Shown here: one piece after another, positions 1 to 8,266 of the stretch | Position numbering within the stretch: the stretch's first letter is position 1 | How the letters are laid out: every line of letters begins with the position of its first letter | DNA from: an uncultured Rhodoferax sp. | GTDB lineage: Bacteria > Pseudomonadota > Gammaproteobacteria > Burkholderiales > Burkholderiaceae_C | Assembly (NCBI RefSeq): GCF_946221635.1 | Contig: NZ_CAMIHB010000016.1 | Span: 40,373-104,372 of the forward strand | DNA length: 64,000 bases | Reading direction: 5' to 3' | Position numbers and translations under genes: made by a program | The notes under the pieces: model-generated | Database searches by the model: none | The model's input: only the letters and a program-made list of their open reading frames with translations | What the model was told of the DNA's origin: nothing

Positions 1-1
1 G

Positions 2-1186
2 CTGCACTACTGGACGTCCGGTGGTGAAGCCAAATCGGTCGCGGAACTCAAGGCCATGATGGCTGACCGCGGCCACACCTGGCGCGACTTCACGGTCACC
101 GGTGGTGGCGGACAGAACGCCATGGCCGTGCTCAAGCAGCGCGTACTGGCAGGCAATGCCCCGGCGGCCGCCAATATCAAGGGCCCGGCGATTCAGGAAT
201 GGGCCGAGCTCAATGTGCTGACCAACCTGGACGCGATGGCGTCCTTCGAGAAGTGGGACGAGGTGCTGCCCAAGGTCGTGGCAGACCAGATGAAGTACAA
301 GGGCCGCTATGTGGCGGTCCCCGTGAATGTGCACCGGGTCAACTGGCTCTGGTCCAACGCCGCCGTGCTCAAGAAGGCCGGCGTGACTGCGCTGCCCAAG
401 ACCTATGACGAATTTTTTGCGGCCGCCGACAAGATCAAGGCCGCCGGCTTTGTGGCCGTGGCCCATGGCGGCCAGGACTGGCAGGACTTCACGGTGTTCG
501 AGTCCGTCGTCCTGGGCGTGGCCGGCCCGGCCTTCTACCAGAAGGCGCTGGTCAAGCTGGACCGCGCGGCGCTGGGCAGCGACGAGATGAAGAGGTCGCT
601 GGAAATCTTCCGACGTATCAAGGGCTACACCGACGACAAATCCGCCGGACGCGATTGGAACGTGACCACCGAGCTGGTCATCAACGGCAAGGCCGGTTTC
701 CAGTTCATGGGTGACTGGGCCAAGGGCGAATTCCTGGCAGCCGGCCAGACGCCCGGCAAGGAATTCAGCTGCTCCGCAGCACCGGGCACGGCCAGTGCCT
801 ACACCTTCAACGTCGACTCCTTCGCCATGTTCCAGCTCAAGAGCTGGGAAGCGCAGAAGGCCCAGGGTTACCTGGCCTACCTGCTCATGGGCAAGGACTT
901 CCAGGAGAAGTTCAATCTGCGCAAGGGCTCCATCCCCGTGCGGCTGGGCATGTCCATGGACAAGTTTGACGAGTGCGCCAAGACCTCCAGCAAGGACTTC
1001 GTCGCCACCTCCAACAGCGGCACCCTGGTGCCTTCTGTCGCCCACGGCATGGCGCTGTCTTCTGCACAACAGGCGGCAATGCGCACGGCGGTTTCCGAGT
1101 TCTGGAACAACGACAAGTTGACAGTGGCCGAGACCATGACCAAGCTGCAGTCTGTGCAGCTCGCCGGGGTAGCCAAGCAAAAGTAA
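2..1186 (+). CDS. gtsA: Sugar ABC transporter substrate-binding protein, partial (5' end outside window)
   Basis: Periplasmic solute-binding protein of a carbohydrate ABC importer, ABC type 1 sugar-binding (glucose/mannose) family. The frame is open from base 2 and reads LHYWTSGGEAKSVAELK, the start of the mature domain, so the signal peptide and first residues are upstream of the window. Features include GDWAKGEF near the middle and many Trp/Tyr residues typical of sugar-pocket proteins. It is followed after 5 bp by two permease genes and an ATPase, the usual gtsABCD order. Glucose is the likely substrate from family resemblance; xylose or another sugar cannot be excluded. Confidence 0.9.
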   Translation: MHYWTSGGEAKSVAELKAMMADRGHTWRDFTVTGGGGQNAMAVLKQRVLAGNAPAAANIKGPAIQEWAELNVLTNLDAMASFEKWDEVLPKVVADQMKYKGRYVAVPVNVHRVNWLWSNAAVLKKAGVTALPKTYDEFFAAADKIKAAGFVAVAHGGQDWQDFTVFESVVLGVAGPAFYQKALVKLDRAALGSDEMKRSLEIFRRIKGYTDDKSAGRDWNVTTELVINGKAGFQFMGDWAKGEFLAAGQTPGKEFSCSAAPGTASAYTFNVDSFAMFQLKSWEAQKAQGYLAYLLMGKDFQEKFNLRKGSIPVRLGMSMDKFDECAKTSSKDFVATSNSGTLVPSVAHGMALSSAQQAAMRTAVSEFWNNDKLTVAETMTKLQSVQLAGVAKQK

Positions 1187-1191
1187 AAACC

Positions 1192-2070
1192 ATGAAAACC
1201 TTTGAAAACCTTCTCCCCAAGCTGGTGATCGCTCCGGGCTTTGTCCTGGGCTTCGCCTTCATCTACGGCTTCATGATCTGGAACGGCGTGCTCTCGGTCA
1301 CGGGCAGCCGCATGTTGCCCAACTACGAAGAATTTGTCGGTCTGCAGCAGTACGCAGCGCTGTGGGATCTGGACCGCTGGTATGTGGCCCTCAAGAACCT
1401 GGGCGTGTTCACCATCCTCTATGTGGGGGTGTCCATGCTGCTGGGCATGTTCCTGGCCATCCTGCTGGACCAGAAGATCCGTGCCGAAGGTTTTCTGCGC
1501 ACCGTCTACCTCTACCCGATGGCGCTGTCTTTCATCGTGACCGGTACCGCCTGGAAGTGGATCTTGAATCCCACCCAGGGGCTGGAAAAACTCATGCACG
1601 ACATGGGCTGGGCCAGCTTCAGCTTTGACTGGCTGGTGCAGTCCGACACCGCCATCTACTGCGTGGTGATTGCCGGTGTCTGGCAGTCCGCGGGCTTTGC
1701 CATGGCCCTGTTCCTGGCCGGCCTGCGCGGCATCGACGACAGCATCATCAAGGCCGCCCAGATCGACGGCGCCTCGCTGCCGCGCATCTACTGGCGCATC
1801 ATCCTGCCCATCCTGCGCCCCGTGGTGTTCTCCACCATCCTGGTGCTGTCCCACCTCTCCATCAAGGCCTTCGACCTGGTCATGGCCCTGACCGCCGGCG
1901 GCCCGGGTTTCTCGTCCGACGTGCCCGCCACCTTCATGTACACCATGAGCTTCACCCGCGGCCAGATCGGCCTGGGCGCTGCCAGCGCCACCATGATGCT
2001 GGCCTTTGTGGCGGCCCTGGTCGTGCCCTATCTCTACAGCGAACTGCGCAGCAAGCCCCACGACCGTTAA
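1192..2070 (+). CDS. gtsB: Sugar ABC transporter permease, first subunit
   Basis: Inner-membrane permease of the sugar importer, 292 aa. The start is ATG at 1192 (MKTFENLLPKLVIAPGFVLG), 5 bp after the binding-protein stop. Several hydrophobic segments are visible, and the cytoplasmic EAA-type loop that contacts the ATPase reads AAQIDGASLPRIYWRIILP near residues 185-205. Belongs to the binding-protein-dependent transport inner-membrane family, MalF/UgpA-like branch. Gene order and tight spacing make it co-transcribed with its neighbours. Confidence 0.9.
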   Translation: MKTFENLLPKLVIAPGFVLGFAFIYGFMIWNGVLSVTGSRMLPNYEEFVGLQQYAALWDLDRWYVALKNLGVFTILYVGVSMLLGMFLAILLDQKIRAEGFLRTVYLYPMALSFIVTGTAWKWILNPTQGLEKLMHDMGWASFSFDWLVQSDTAIYCVVIAGVWQSAGFAMALFLAGLRGIDDSIIKAAQIDGASLPRIYWRIILPILRPVVFSTILVLSHLSIKAFDLVMALTAGGPGFSSDVPATFMYTMSFTRGQIGLGAASATMMLAFVAALVVPYLYSELRSKPHDR

Positions 2071-2086
2071 GCCACTCCCGAATCCC

Positions 2087-2941
2087 ATGAACTCCAAACT
2101 CATTTCCCGTGTGGCGGTCTACAGCGTGCTGGTGTTCGCTGCGGCCGTCTTCCTGGCCCCGCTCTATGTGATGGTGGCCACCTCGCTGAAGGATGCCGAC
2201 CAAATCCGCAACGGCAACCTGCTGAGCCTGCCGGCTTCGCTCAACTTCGATGCCTGGCGTGCCGCCTGGTCCAGCGCCTGTACCGGTGTGGACTGCCGCG
2301 GCCTGCAGCCCTTTTTCCTGAACTCGGTGATGATGGCCGTGCCCGCCGTGCTGATCTCCACCATCTGGGGCGCCATCAACGGCTACGTGCTCTCCATGTG
2401 GAAGTTCAAGGGCAGCGAGGTGCTGTTCGGCTTCCTGCTGTTCGGCGTCTTCATGCCCTTTCAGGTCGTGCTGCTGCCCATGAGCCAGGTGCTGGGCTTC
2501 CTGGGTCTTTCCAGCTCCATCACGGGCCTGGTGCTGGTGCACTGCCTGGCGGGTCTGGCCGGTACCACACTGTTCTTCCGCAACTACTACACCGCCATCC
2601 CCAAGGAACTGGTGAACGCTGCGCGCATTGACGGTGCGGGCTTCTGGCGCATCTTCTTCCGCATCGTGGTTCCCATGTCCACCCCCATCCTCATGGTGAC
2701 CCTGATCTGGCAGTTCACCAACATCTGGAACGACTTCCTCTTCGGTGTGGCCTTCAGCGGCGCCGACACCAAACCCGTGACCGTGGGCCTGAACAACATG
2801 GCCAACACCACGACCGGCGTGAAGGCCTACAACGTCGACATGGCCGCCGCCATGATCGCCGGCCTCCCCACCATGCTCATCTACGTACTCGCAGGCAAAT
2901 ACTTCGTGAAAGGTCTCACCGCAGGCGCGGTGAAAGGATAA
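2087..2941 (+). CDS. gtsC: Sugar ABC transporter permease, second subunit
   Basis: Second inner-membrane permease, 284 aa, MalG/UgpE-like. The start is ATG at 2087 (MNSKLISRVAVYSVLVFAAA), 16 bp after the first permease. The EAA loop reads AARIDGAGFWRIFFRIVVP. A relatively long periplasmic segment with two Cys residues (CTGVDCRG) lies between the first two hydrophobic stretches, as in the GtsC/glucose group. It would form the heterodimeric channel with the preceding subunit. Confidence 0.9.
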   Translation: MNSKLISRVAVYSVLVFAAAVFLAPLYVMVATSLKDADQIRNGNLLSLPASLNFDAWRAAWSSACTGVDCRGLQPFFLNSVMMAVPAVLISTIWGAINGYVLSMWKFKGSEVLFGFLLFGVFMPFQVVLLPMSQVLGFLGLSSSITGLVLVHCLAGLAGTTLFFRNYYTAIPKELVNAARIDGAGFWRIFFRIVVPMSTPILMVTLIWQFTNIWNDFLFGVAFSGADTKPVTVGLNNMANTTTGVKAYNVDMAAAMIAGLPTMLIYVLAGKYFVKGLTAGAVKG

Positions 2942-2944
2942 AAA

Positions 2945-4018
2945 ATGGCAGCTTCTCTTCAAATCGCAGGCATCCGCAAAGTCTTTGGCAAGGGTGACAA
3001 GACCGTCGAGGTCCTCAAGAAAATCGAGATCGACGTCGCCCCCGGCGAATTCCTGATCCTGGTCGGCCCCTCGGGCTGCGGCAAGTCCACGCTGCTCAAC
3101 ATCATTGCGGGTCTGGAGGAGCCTTCCGAAGGCGAGCTGCGCATCGCTGGCAAGAACGTGGTGGGCGTGGCCCCCGCGCAGCGCGACATCGCCATGGTGT
3201 TCCAGAGCTACGCGCTCTACCCCACCATGAGCGTGGCCGACAACATCGGCTTCGCGCTGGAAATGCGCAAGGTGCCCCTGGAAGAGCGCAAGAAGCGCAT
3301 CGCCGAAGTGGCCGCCATGTTGCAGATCGAACACCTGCTGGACCGCCGCCCTGCGCAACTGTCCGGCGGCCAGCGCCAGCGCGTGGCCATGGGCCGCGCC
3401 TTGGCACGCGACCCCCAGCTGTTCCTGTTTGACGAACCACTCTCCAACCTGGACGCCAAGCTGCGCGTGGAAATGCGTGCCGAAATCAAGCGCCTGCACC
3501 AGGCCTCCGGCATCACCAGCGTCTACGTGACGCACGACCAGATCGAGGCCATGACCCTGGGCAGCCGTATCGCGGTCATGAAGGACGGCATCCTGCAGCA
3601 GATCGGCACGCCGGACGACATCTACAACCGCCCGGCCAATACCTACGTGGCCACCTTCATCGGCTCGCCCACCATGAACCTCATCAAGGGCCATGTCGAA
3701 GTGCCTGGCGCCCAAGGCCGCTTCAGCTTCAACGGCAGCAGCCTGGAACTGGCCACCCCCGCCCAGGGCGACGCCACGCTGGGCGTGCGCCCCGAGCACA
3801 TCGAACTCGTGGGTGATGCCTCCTGGCGCGGTGAAGTGATGCTGGTGGAACCCACCGGCGCCGACACCTATGTGGTCATCAAGACCGCTGCCGGCGACGT
3901 GACCGTGCGTACCGCGCCCAGCGCCAAATGGAAGTCTGGTGACCAGGTGGGGCTGCGTGTGAGCCCTGCGAATACCAACTGGTTCAATACGACGACGGGT
4001 GTGCGTTTGGACGTGTAA
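2945..4018 (+). CDS. gtsD: Sugar ABC transporter ATP-binding protein, MalK/UgpC type
   Basis: Cytoplasmic ATPase of the importer, 357 aa, the usual length for the MalK/UgpC/MsmK family. Walker A is GPSGCGKST, the signature is LSGGQRQRVAMGRALARDP, and Walker B is LFLFDEPLSNLDAKLR followed by the switch VTHDQIEAMTLG. The C-terminal third holds the TOBE-like regulatory domain (LGVRPEHIELV). It starts 3 bp after the permease stop. MalK-type ATPases can serve several sugar importers; here the operon links it to the glucose-type system. Confidence 0.93.
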   Translation: MAASLQIAGIRKVFGKGDKTVEVLKKIEIDVAPGEFLILVGPSGCGKSTLLNIIAGLEEPSEGELRIAGKNVVGVAPAQRDIAMVFQSYALYPTMSVADNIGFALEMRKVPLEERKKRIAEVAAMLQIEHLLDRRPAQLSGGQRQRVAMGRALARDPQLFLFDEPLSNLDAKLRVEMRAEIKRLHQASGITSVYVTHDQIEAMTLGSRIAVMKDGILQQIGTPDDIYNRPANTYVATFIGSPTMNLIKGHVEVPGAQGRFSFNGSSLELATPAQGDATLGVRPEHIELVGDASWRGEVMLVEPTGADTYVVIKTAAGDVTVRTAPSAKWKSGDQVGLRVSPANTNWFNTTTGVRLDV

Positions 4019-4038
4019 GCGCTCCCATCGCAGAAAGA

Positions 4039-4074
4039 AAGCCGGGTTGCCCTAAAGGGTCGCCCGGCTTTTTT
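4039..4074 (+). terminator. Intrinsic terminator after the sugar importer operon
   Basis: A G+C-rich stem (AAGCCGGG pairing with CCCGGCTT) with an inner CCCT/AGGG pair is followed by a run of T. It lies 20 bp after the ATPase stop codon and would end the gts transcript. Confidence 0.85.
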
Positions 4075-4096
4075 GTATCTGTATGGCTGGTCTTCG

Positions 4097-4699
4097 TCAT
4101 GGCAGCTTGTCGTCTGCGGCATCTTCCCACGTGTACTCATTGAACACCAGCAAGCTTTTGGACAGAGGTTTTGAGGATGATTGATAACAATCCTCTGTTC
4201 TTTTGGTGAGTTCGGCAAGCGCGCCTTGGGCACCAGAATCAGCAAGCAAGAGTATGTCGTTGTCAGGGCAGGAAGCCATCAAACGGCCCTTGCAATGTGC
4301 GTTGAGCTTCCGCCAAAAAGAGCCAACAACAAGGAGCAGCGAGTCGTTAGTCCCACCAAGGCTTACTTGTTTGGTCAATCCAGATTCTGACAGGATGAAA
4401 CTTGGAGTTTGGGGCGGACGGAATTCAATAGCGTTCAGAAAAGCGCTGTCGAAGACGTTTTGGAAATCATCTGGATGGACTTTGTTATCTGCCATTCTTG
4501 GGAGTTCAGACCAGCGTACATAGCCGCTTTGCTCGTTGCAAGCAACTAAAACGACGATATGTAGGTCTTTGGAGAACTGGTCGCTCAAGGGCGCGGAGTC
4601 CATGTACGCTCCACCCGCACATTCTTGGGCGAACGAGAGTTCGTGACTGCTGATGAAATAGGGGCGCCAGGATTTGTCGTGCATATTGGGAGTAGACAT
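4097..4699 (-). CDS. Hypothetical protein of 200 aa, atypical composition
   Basis: Not recognised. The 200-aa product has no signal peptide or clear membrane segment. The central part LLLVVGSFWRKL and DNDILLLADSGAQGALAEL looks like an alternating beta/alpha cytoplasmic fold; a distant DUF1444-like relation is possible but only an impression. Codon use and G+C are visibly lower than in the flanking genes (AT-rich third positions), suggesting recent acquisition. It stands alone between the sugar importer terminator and the two-component kinase gene, convergent with the former. The start ATG at 4699 is the first in frame; another possible ATG is at 4684. Confidence 0.6.
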   Translation of the reverse strand: MSTPNMHDKSWRPYFISSHELSFAQECAGGAYMDSAPLSDQFSKDLHIVVLVACNEQSGYVRWSELPRMADNKVHPDDFQNVFDSAFLNAIEFRPPQTPSFILSESGLTKQVSLGGTNDSLLLVVGSFWRKLNAHCKGRLMASCPDNDILLLADSGAQGALAELTKRTEDCYQSSSKPLSKSLLVFNEYTWEDAADDKLP

Positions 4700-4759
4700 T
4701 GACTAAGCCAAACTCATCTACAGATGCTTGGAGGCTGAGTTCGTAGTTGCGTAGGGTCG

Positions 4760-6136
4760 CTAGCCCTGCAACGGCAACTGCAAACTGATCGTCAGCCCAT
4801 GCGGCAGCGTGGTCCGTGCTGTCGCCGTTCCACGATGCCGCATCGCAATCTCAGCCACGATGGACAAGCCCAACCCGCACCCACCAGGCAGTTCGCTGGC
4901 GCGCCAGAAGCGCTCAAACACGCGTTCCAGGTGTTCAGTAGAAAGGCCGGGGCCGTTGTCTTCCACTTCCAGGATGCAGAAGCCGTCGCGCACCTCGGTG
5001 CGCAGCGTCACGTTGACGCCCTTGCCGGCGTAGCGCAGCGCGTTGTCGATGAGGTTGCTCAGCACCTCGCGCAGCAGCAGCTTGTCGCCGGGGATGGTGA
5101 GGCTGTCTTCGCCCTCGTAGCCCAGGTCCACGCCGGCCGCCACGGCGCGCGGCGTCCACTCGCGGGCGACCTCGCGCGCCAGCGCCGCCACGTCCAGTGG
5201 GCTGCGGGTGATATCGGTTTCCGTGCGTGCCAGTGACAGTAACTGGTGCACCAGATGGGCGCTGCGCTGGGCGCCGGTGTGCACCTTCTGCAGCCGCTTC
5301 TGCAGGGCTTCGGGCTCGGTCTCCTGCATGGCGAGTTCCGTTTGGCTGATCAGGCCTGCCAAGGGTGTGCGCAGCTGGTGGGCAGCGTCGTTGAGGAAGC
5401 GCTTTTCCTGGCCCAGGCTGCGGCGCAGCGTGGTGAGCAGCTGGTTCACCGCATTGGCCAGCGAGTGCACCTCTTCGGGCGCCTGTGTCATCTCGATGGG
5501 CGAGAGCGCAGCCGTGCCGCGGTGGGCGAGCTGGGCCTCCAGCCGCTCCAGCGGGGCCAGGCCGCGGCGGATGCCTTCGTACACCAGCACGCTGAGCACG
5601 GCGCCCAGGATCAGCAGCGGGAACAGCACATCGCGCACCAGCTCGCGCGCAATGCGCTGCTGCACGGCCAGGCTCTTGGCTACCTGCACGCGCATGCGTT
5701 GCTCGGTAAAGCCGTCGCCAAAGCTCAGGTCGATGGAGGCCACGCGCATGGGCTTGCCGTCGATCACCGTCTCAAAGAGCACGGTCTCGTTGTCGGGGAT
5801 GGGGACATTGCTGGGTGGCCCGGGCAGCTTGTTGTTGCCCATGAGAAAGCTGCCGGGGGGCGAGGACAGCATGTAGGCTACCCGGTCATTGGGGTCCTGC
5901 TCCATGATGTCCTGCGCGGCGCGCGGGAAGTCGATCAGCAGACCCGAGCCCAGCGGCTTGACCTGCCGCGCCAGCGAGCGCACCGACTGGGTCAGCGATT
6001 GGTCAATCGTCTTTTCGGCGTAGGTCAGTGCCACGCGAAAGGCCAGCACCCCGCCCATGAGCCACAGCACCAGCTGCGGCAGCAGCAGCCAGACCAGCAG
6101 CTGGCGCTTGAGCGAGAAGCGCGACGCCGCACTCAC
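4760..6136 (-). CDS. Sensor histidine kinase, TctE/QseC-like
   Basis: Membrane sensor kinase, 458 aa. Transmembrane segments lie near residues 13-36 and 168-186 and flank a periplasmic two-component-sensor N-terminal domain of about 130 aa. A HAMP-like linker follows, then the H-box AAHQLRTPLAG (phosphorylated His about 253), N-box LIDNALRYAG, G1 VEDNGPGLS and G2 GCGLGLSIV. The start is GTG at 6136, overlapping the TGA of the response regulator (GTGA), so the pair is translationally coupled. The N-terminal domain type is that of TctE (tricarboxylate) and related sensors; the ligand cannot be told from sequence. Confidence 0.9.
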   Translation of the reverse strand: MSAASRFSLKRQLLVWLLLPQLVLWLMGGVLAFRVALTYAEKTIDQSLTQSVRSLARQVKPLGSGLLIDFPRAAQDIMEQDPNDRVAYMLSSPPGSFLMGNNKLPGPPSNVPIPDNETVLFETVIDGKPMRVASIDLSFGDGFTEQRMRVQVAKSLAVQQRIARELVRDVLFPLLILGAVLSVLVYEGIRRGLAPLERLEAQLAHRGTAALSPIEMTQAPEEVHSLANAVNQLLTTLRRSLGQEKRFLNDAAHQLRTPLAGLISQTELAMQETEPEALQKRLQKVHTGAQRSAHLVHQLLSLARTETDITRSPLDVAALAREVAREWTPRAVAAGVDLGYEGEDSLTIPGDKLLLREVLSNLIDNALRYAGKGVNVTLRTEVRDGFCILEVEDNGPGLSTEHLERVFERFWRASELPGGCGLGLSIVAEIAMRHRGTATARTTLPHGLTISLQLPLQG

Positions 6137-6834
6137 GGGGCTTCGGTTTCCAGCATGTAGCCCAGCCCACGTACGTTGCGGATGTTGAGGCCGCTGTCAG
6201 TCAGTTTGCGGCGCAGGCGGTGCACATAGACCTCCAGCGCGTTGGAGCCCACGGCGCCACCGTCCTGGGGCTGGGTTTGCCAGACGGCCAGAACGTCTTC
6301 GCGCCCGACCACCTGGCCCATGTTGTTGACCAGCAGCGAGAGCAGGGACCACTCGCGCTGCGTCAGGTCCATGGGCTCCTCATTGAGCCAGGCCAGGGGC
6401 AAGTGGGGGTCCAGGCGCAGGTTCTTGTTGATTTGCCCTTGCACTTCCAGCGTGCCGCCAAAAGCCGGCAGGCGCGAGCGCCGCAGCATGGCCTGCAGGC
6501 GGGCCAGCAGCTCGGCCATATTGAAGGGTTTGGTGAGGTAGTCGTCCGCACCGGCGTTGAGGCCCTGCACCCGGTCTTCCACGCCGTCGCGCGCGGTGAG
6601 AATGAGCACGGGCAGGGCGCTGAGGCGCTGGCGTATCCAGTGCAGCACGCCCACGCCGTCGAGCACGGGCAGGCCCAGGTCCAGCACCACGCCGTCAAAG
6701 CGGGTGCTTTCCAGCAGGCTTTGGGCCTGGGCGCCGTCGCTGGCGCTGCTCACGCTGTGGCCCGCATGGACCAGCTGCGCGCACAGGCCGTCGCGCAGCA
6801 ATTCGTCGTCTTCAACAATCAGTAAATGGGCCAT
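6133..6834 (-). CDS. OmpR-family response regulator, TctD/QseB-like
   Basis: Response regulator of 233 aa. The receiver domain has the acidic pair ED near residues 8-9, the phosphoacceptor Asp about 52 (VVLDLGLPVLDG), Thr in LTARD and Lys about 103 (DDYLTKPF). The C-terminal winged-helix domain ends VYVHRLRRKL...IRNVRGLGYML, typical of OmpR/PhoB. ATG at 6834 is chosen because MAHLLIVEDD starts the receiver domain; the frame stays open upstream but codes nothing recognisable. The cognate kinase overlaps at the 3' end. Confidence 0.92.
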   Translation of the reverse strand: MAHLLIVEDDELLRDGLCAQLVHAGHSVSSASDGAQAQSLLESTRFDGVVLDLGLPVLDGVGVLHWIRQRLSALPVLILTARDGVEDRVQGLNAGADDYLTKPFNMAELLARLQAMLRRSRLPAFGGTLEVQGQINKNLRLDPHLPLAWLNEEPMDLTQREWSLLSLLVNNMGQVVGREDVLAVWQTQPQDGGAVGSNALEVYVHRLRRKLTDSGLNIRNVRGLGYMLETEAP

Positions 6835-6889
6835 GGCCTGAGCATACCAAGGCAGGCCTGGCGCGGAGAGCGGGAAAGCGAGTAGGCGT

Positions 6890-6962
6890 GAGCGCCGCCG
6901 GGCCGCCCCAAGGCGCGAGGGCCCCCTTGGGGGGCAGCGACCCGCGTAGCGGCGGAGCGTGG
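6890..6962. repeat. G+C-rich hairpin repeat between the response regulator and cca
   Basis: The gap holds a dense hairpin: CCCCAAGG at 6906-6913 pairs with CCTTGGGG at 6925-6932, extended by GCCGC/GCAGC edges, followed by ACCCGCGTAGCGGCGG. It lies downstream of cca and upstream of the regulator gene. No T-tract follows on the cca strand, so it is not a standard terminator. From memory, similar CCCCAAGG...CCTTGGGG segments are common between genes in Comamonadaceae; only one copy is seen here. Confidence 0.5.
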
Positions 6963-6965
6963 GGG

Positions 6966-8261
6966 CTATAGAGTTTCGGCCAAGCCGGCGGCAATGGCCT
7001 GGGCCCGCGCCGTATGGATGAATTGACCAATCTTTGGGCCTGTAGCCCCCATGGATATTGCGCGAGCAGCTACGGATTCTGTAGCAACGGCCAGCGCCAG
7101 CTCCAGCGCCTGCGCCAAGCGGGCGGCCTGCGGGTAGGGCGTGTCGGCCATGCCCAAGCGGCCCTGGGCGTCGCATTGGCAGGCTTGCAGGGCCTGGGCA
7201 AAGCGCTGCGGTTTGCGCAGGGCGTCGCAGCGTTCCAGCAGGCGCAGCAGGGCGGCGGCATTGAGCGTGCTGCTGCGGTGGATGTTGCCATGCTCGCGCG
7301 CGACCACCTCGGCCAGCTCGGCGCAGTCGGTCGGCACGCGCAGGCGTTGGCACACGGTCTTGAGCAGGCGCACGCTGCGTTCTTCGTGGCCGATATGGCG
7401 CGGCAGCACGTCGGCCGGCGTGGTGCCCTTGCCCAGGTCGTGGCCCAGGCAGGCAAAGCGCACGGCCAGCGGCGCGCCCAACTGGGCGGCGCGGTCCAGC
7501 ACCAGCATGACGTGCACGCCGGTGTCCACCTCCGGGTGGTGCTGCGGGCTTTGCGGCACGCCCCAGAGCCTGTCCAGCTCCGGGACAAGGCGGGCCAGGG
7601 CGCCACAGCTGCGCAGCACCTCGAGCATGCGGGAGGGCCGGGCCTCCATCAGGCCCTTGGCCAGCTCCTGCCAGACGCGCTCGGCCACCAGGTGGTCCAC
7701 CTCGCCGGCGTCCACCATCTCTTGCATCAGCGCCGTGGTTTCGGGGGCGACGGTGAAGTCGGTAAAGCGGGCCGCAAAGCGCGCGAGCCGAAGGATGCGC
7801 ACCGGGTCTTCCCGAAAGGCGGGGGTGACATGGCGCAGCACGCGCAGCGCCAGGTCGGTCTGGCCGCCATAGGGATCTACCACCGATTTCGGGTCAAATT
7901 CGCCATCGGCCCCCGTGGAATATGCGCGAGCAGCTATGGAATTGATAGTAAGGTCGCGCCGGGCCAAGTCATCTTCCAGCGTCACGCCGGGGTCGGTGTG
8001 CACCGCAAAGCCGCGGTAACCGGGCGCGGTCTTGCGCTCGGTGCGGGCCAGGGCGTATTCCTCGTGCGTCTGCGGGTGCAGGAAGACCGGGAAGTCGCGC
8101 CCCACGGCGGTGAAGCCGGCATCCAGCATGGCCTGCGGCGTGGTGCCCACCACCACCCAGTCGCGGTCTTTTACGGGCAGGCCCAGGAGCGCGTCGCGCA
8201 CGGCCCCGCCGACCAGGTAGGTCTGGCCGGGTGGGAGCAGGGGGGGGCGCGCTTCGGACAT
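6966..8261 (-). CDS. cca: CCA-adding tRNA nucleotidyltransferase with HD domain
   Basis: Adds or repairs the 3' CCA of tRNA in the cytoplasm. 431 aa, slightly longer than the E. coli enzyme (about 412). The N-terminal nucleotidyltransferase core shows GGAVRDALLG and DRDWVVVG; the RRDLTIN motif and an HD phosphohydrolase region (CLGHDLGKGTTP) follow. ATG at 8261 (MSEARPPLL) is chosen since homology begins at QTYLVGGAVRD. Two copies of the 40-bp dispersed repeat lie inside the gene: one at the extreme C-terminus (encoding VATESVAARAISMGATG) and one after RRDLTIN (NSIAARAYSTGADG), where it lengthens a short loop before VVDPYGG. The gst gene lies 5 bp upstream, probably in one operon. Confidence 0.95.
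   Translation of the reverse strand: MSEARPPLLPPGQTYLVGGAVRDALLGLPVKDRDWVVVGTTPQAMLDAGFTAVGRDFPVFLHPQTHEEYALARTERKTAPGYRGFAVHTDPGVTLEDDLARRDLTINSIAARAYSTGADGEFDPKSVVDPYGGQTDLALRVLRHVTPAFREDPVRILRLARFAARFTDFTVAPETTALMQEMVDAGEVDHLVAERVWQELAKGLMEARPSRMLEVLRSCGALARLVPELDRLWGVPQSPQHHPEVDTGVHVMLVLDRAAQLGAPLAVRFACLGHDLGKGTTPADVLPRHIGHEERSVRLLKTVCQRLRVPTDCAELAEVVAREHGNIHRSSTLNAAALLRLLERCDALRKPQRFAQALQACQCDAQGRLGMADTPYPQAARLAQALELALAVATESVAARAISMGATGPKIGQFIHTARAQAIAAGLAETL
7046..7085 (+). repeat. 40-bp dispersed repeat, copy 1 (in cca)
   Basis: Matches CCCCC-N9-GCGC-N-AGCAGCTA-N9-TAGC at every fixed position, preceded by TGTAG. It lies inside the 3' end of cca, antisense to it, and is translated as VATESVAARAISMGATG. 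Confidence 0.85.
7910..7949 (+). repeat. 40-bp dispersed repeat, copy 2 (in cca)
   Basis: Same spacing pattern with only the last base changed (TAGT). Antisense within cca, in the same reading frame as copy 1; encodes TINSIAARAYSTGADG in the loop after the RRDL motif. Confidence 0.82.
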
Positions 8262-8266
8262 GGGGC

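Noticed and set aside
877..3799. Long minus-strand open frames under the sugar importer genes
   Set aside because: They mirror the conserved permease and ATPase genes and have His/Gly/Asp-rich shadow composition.
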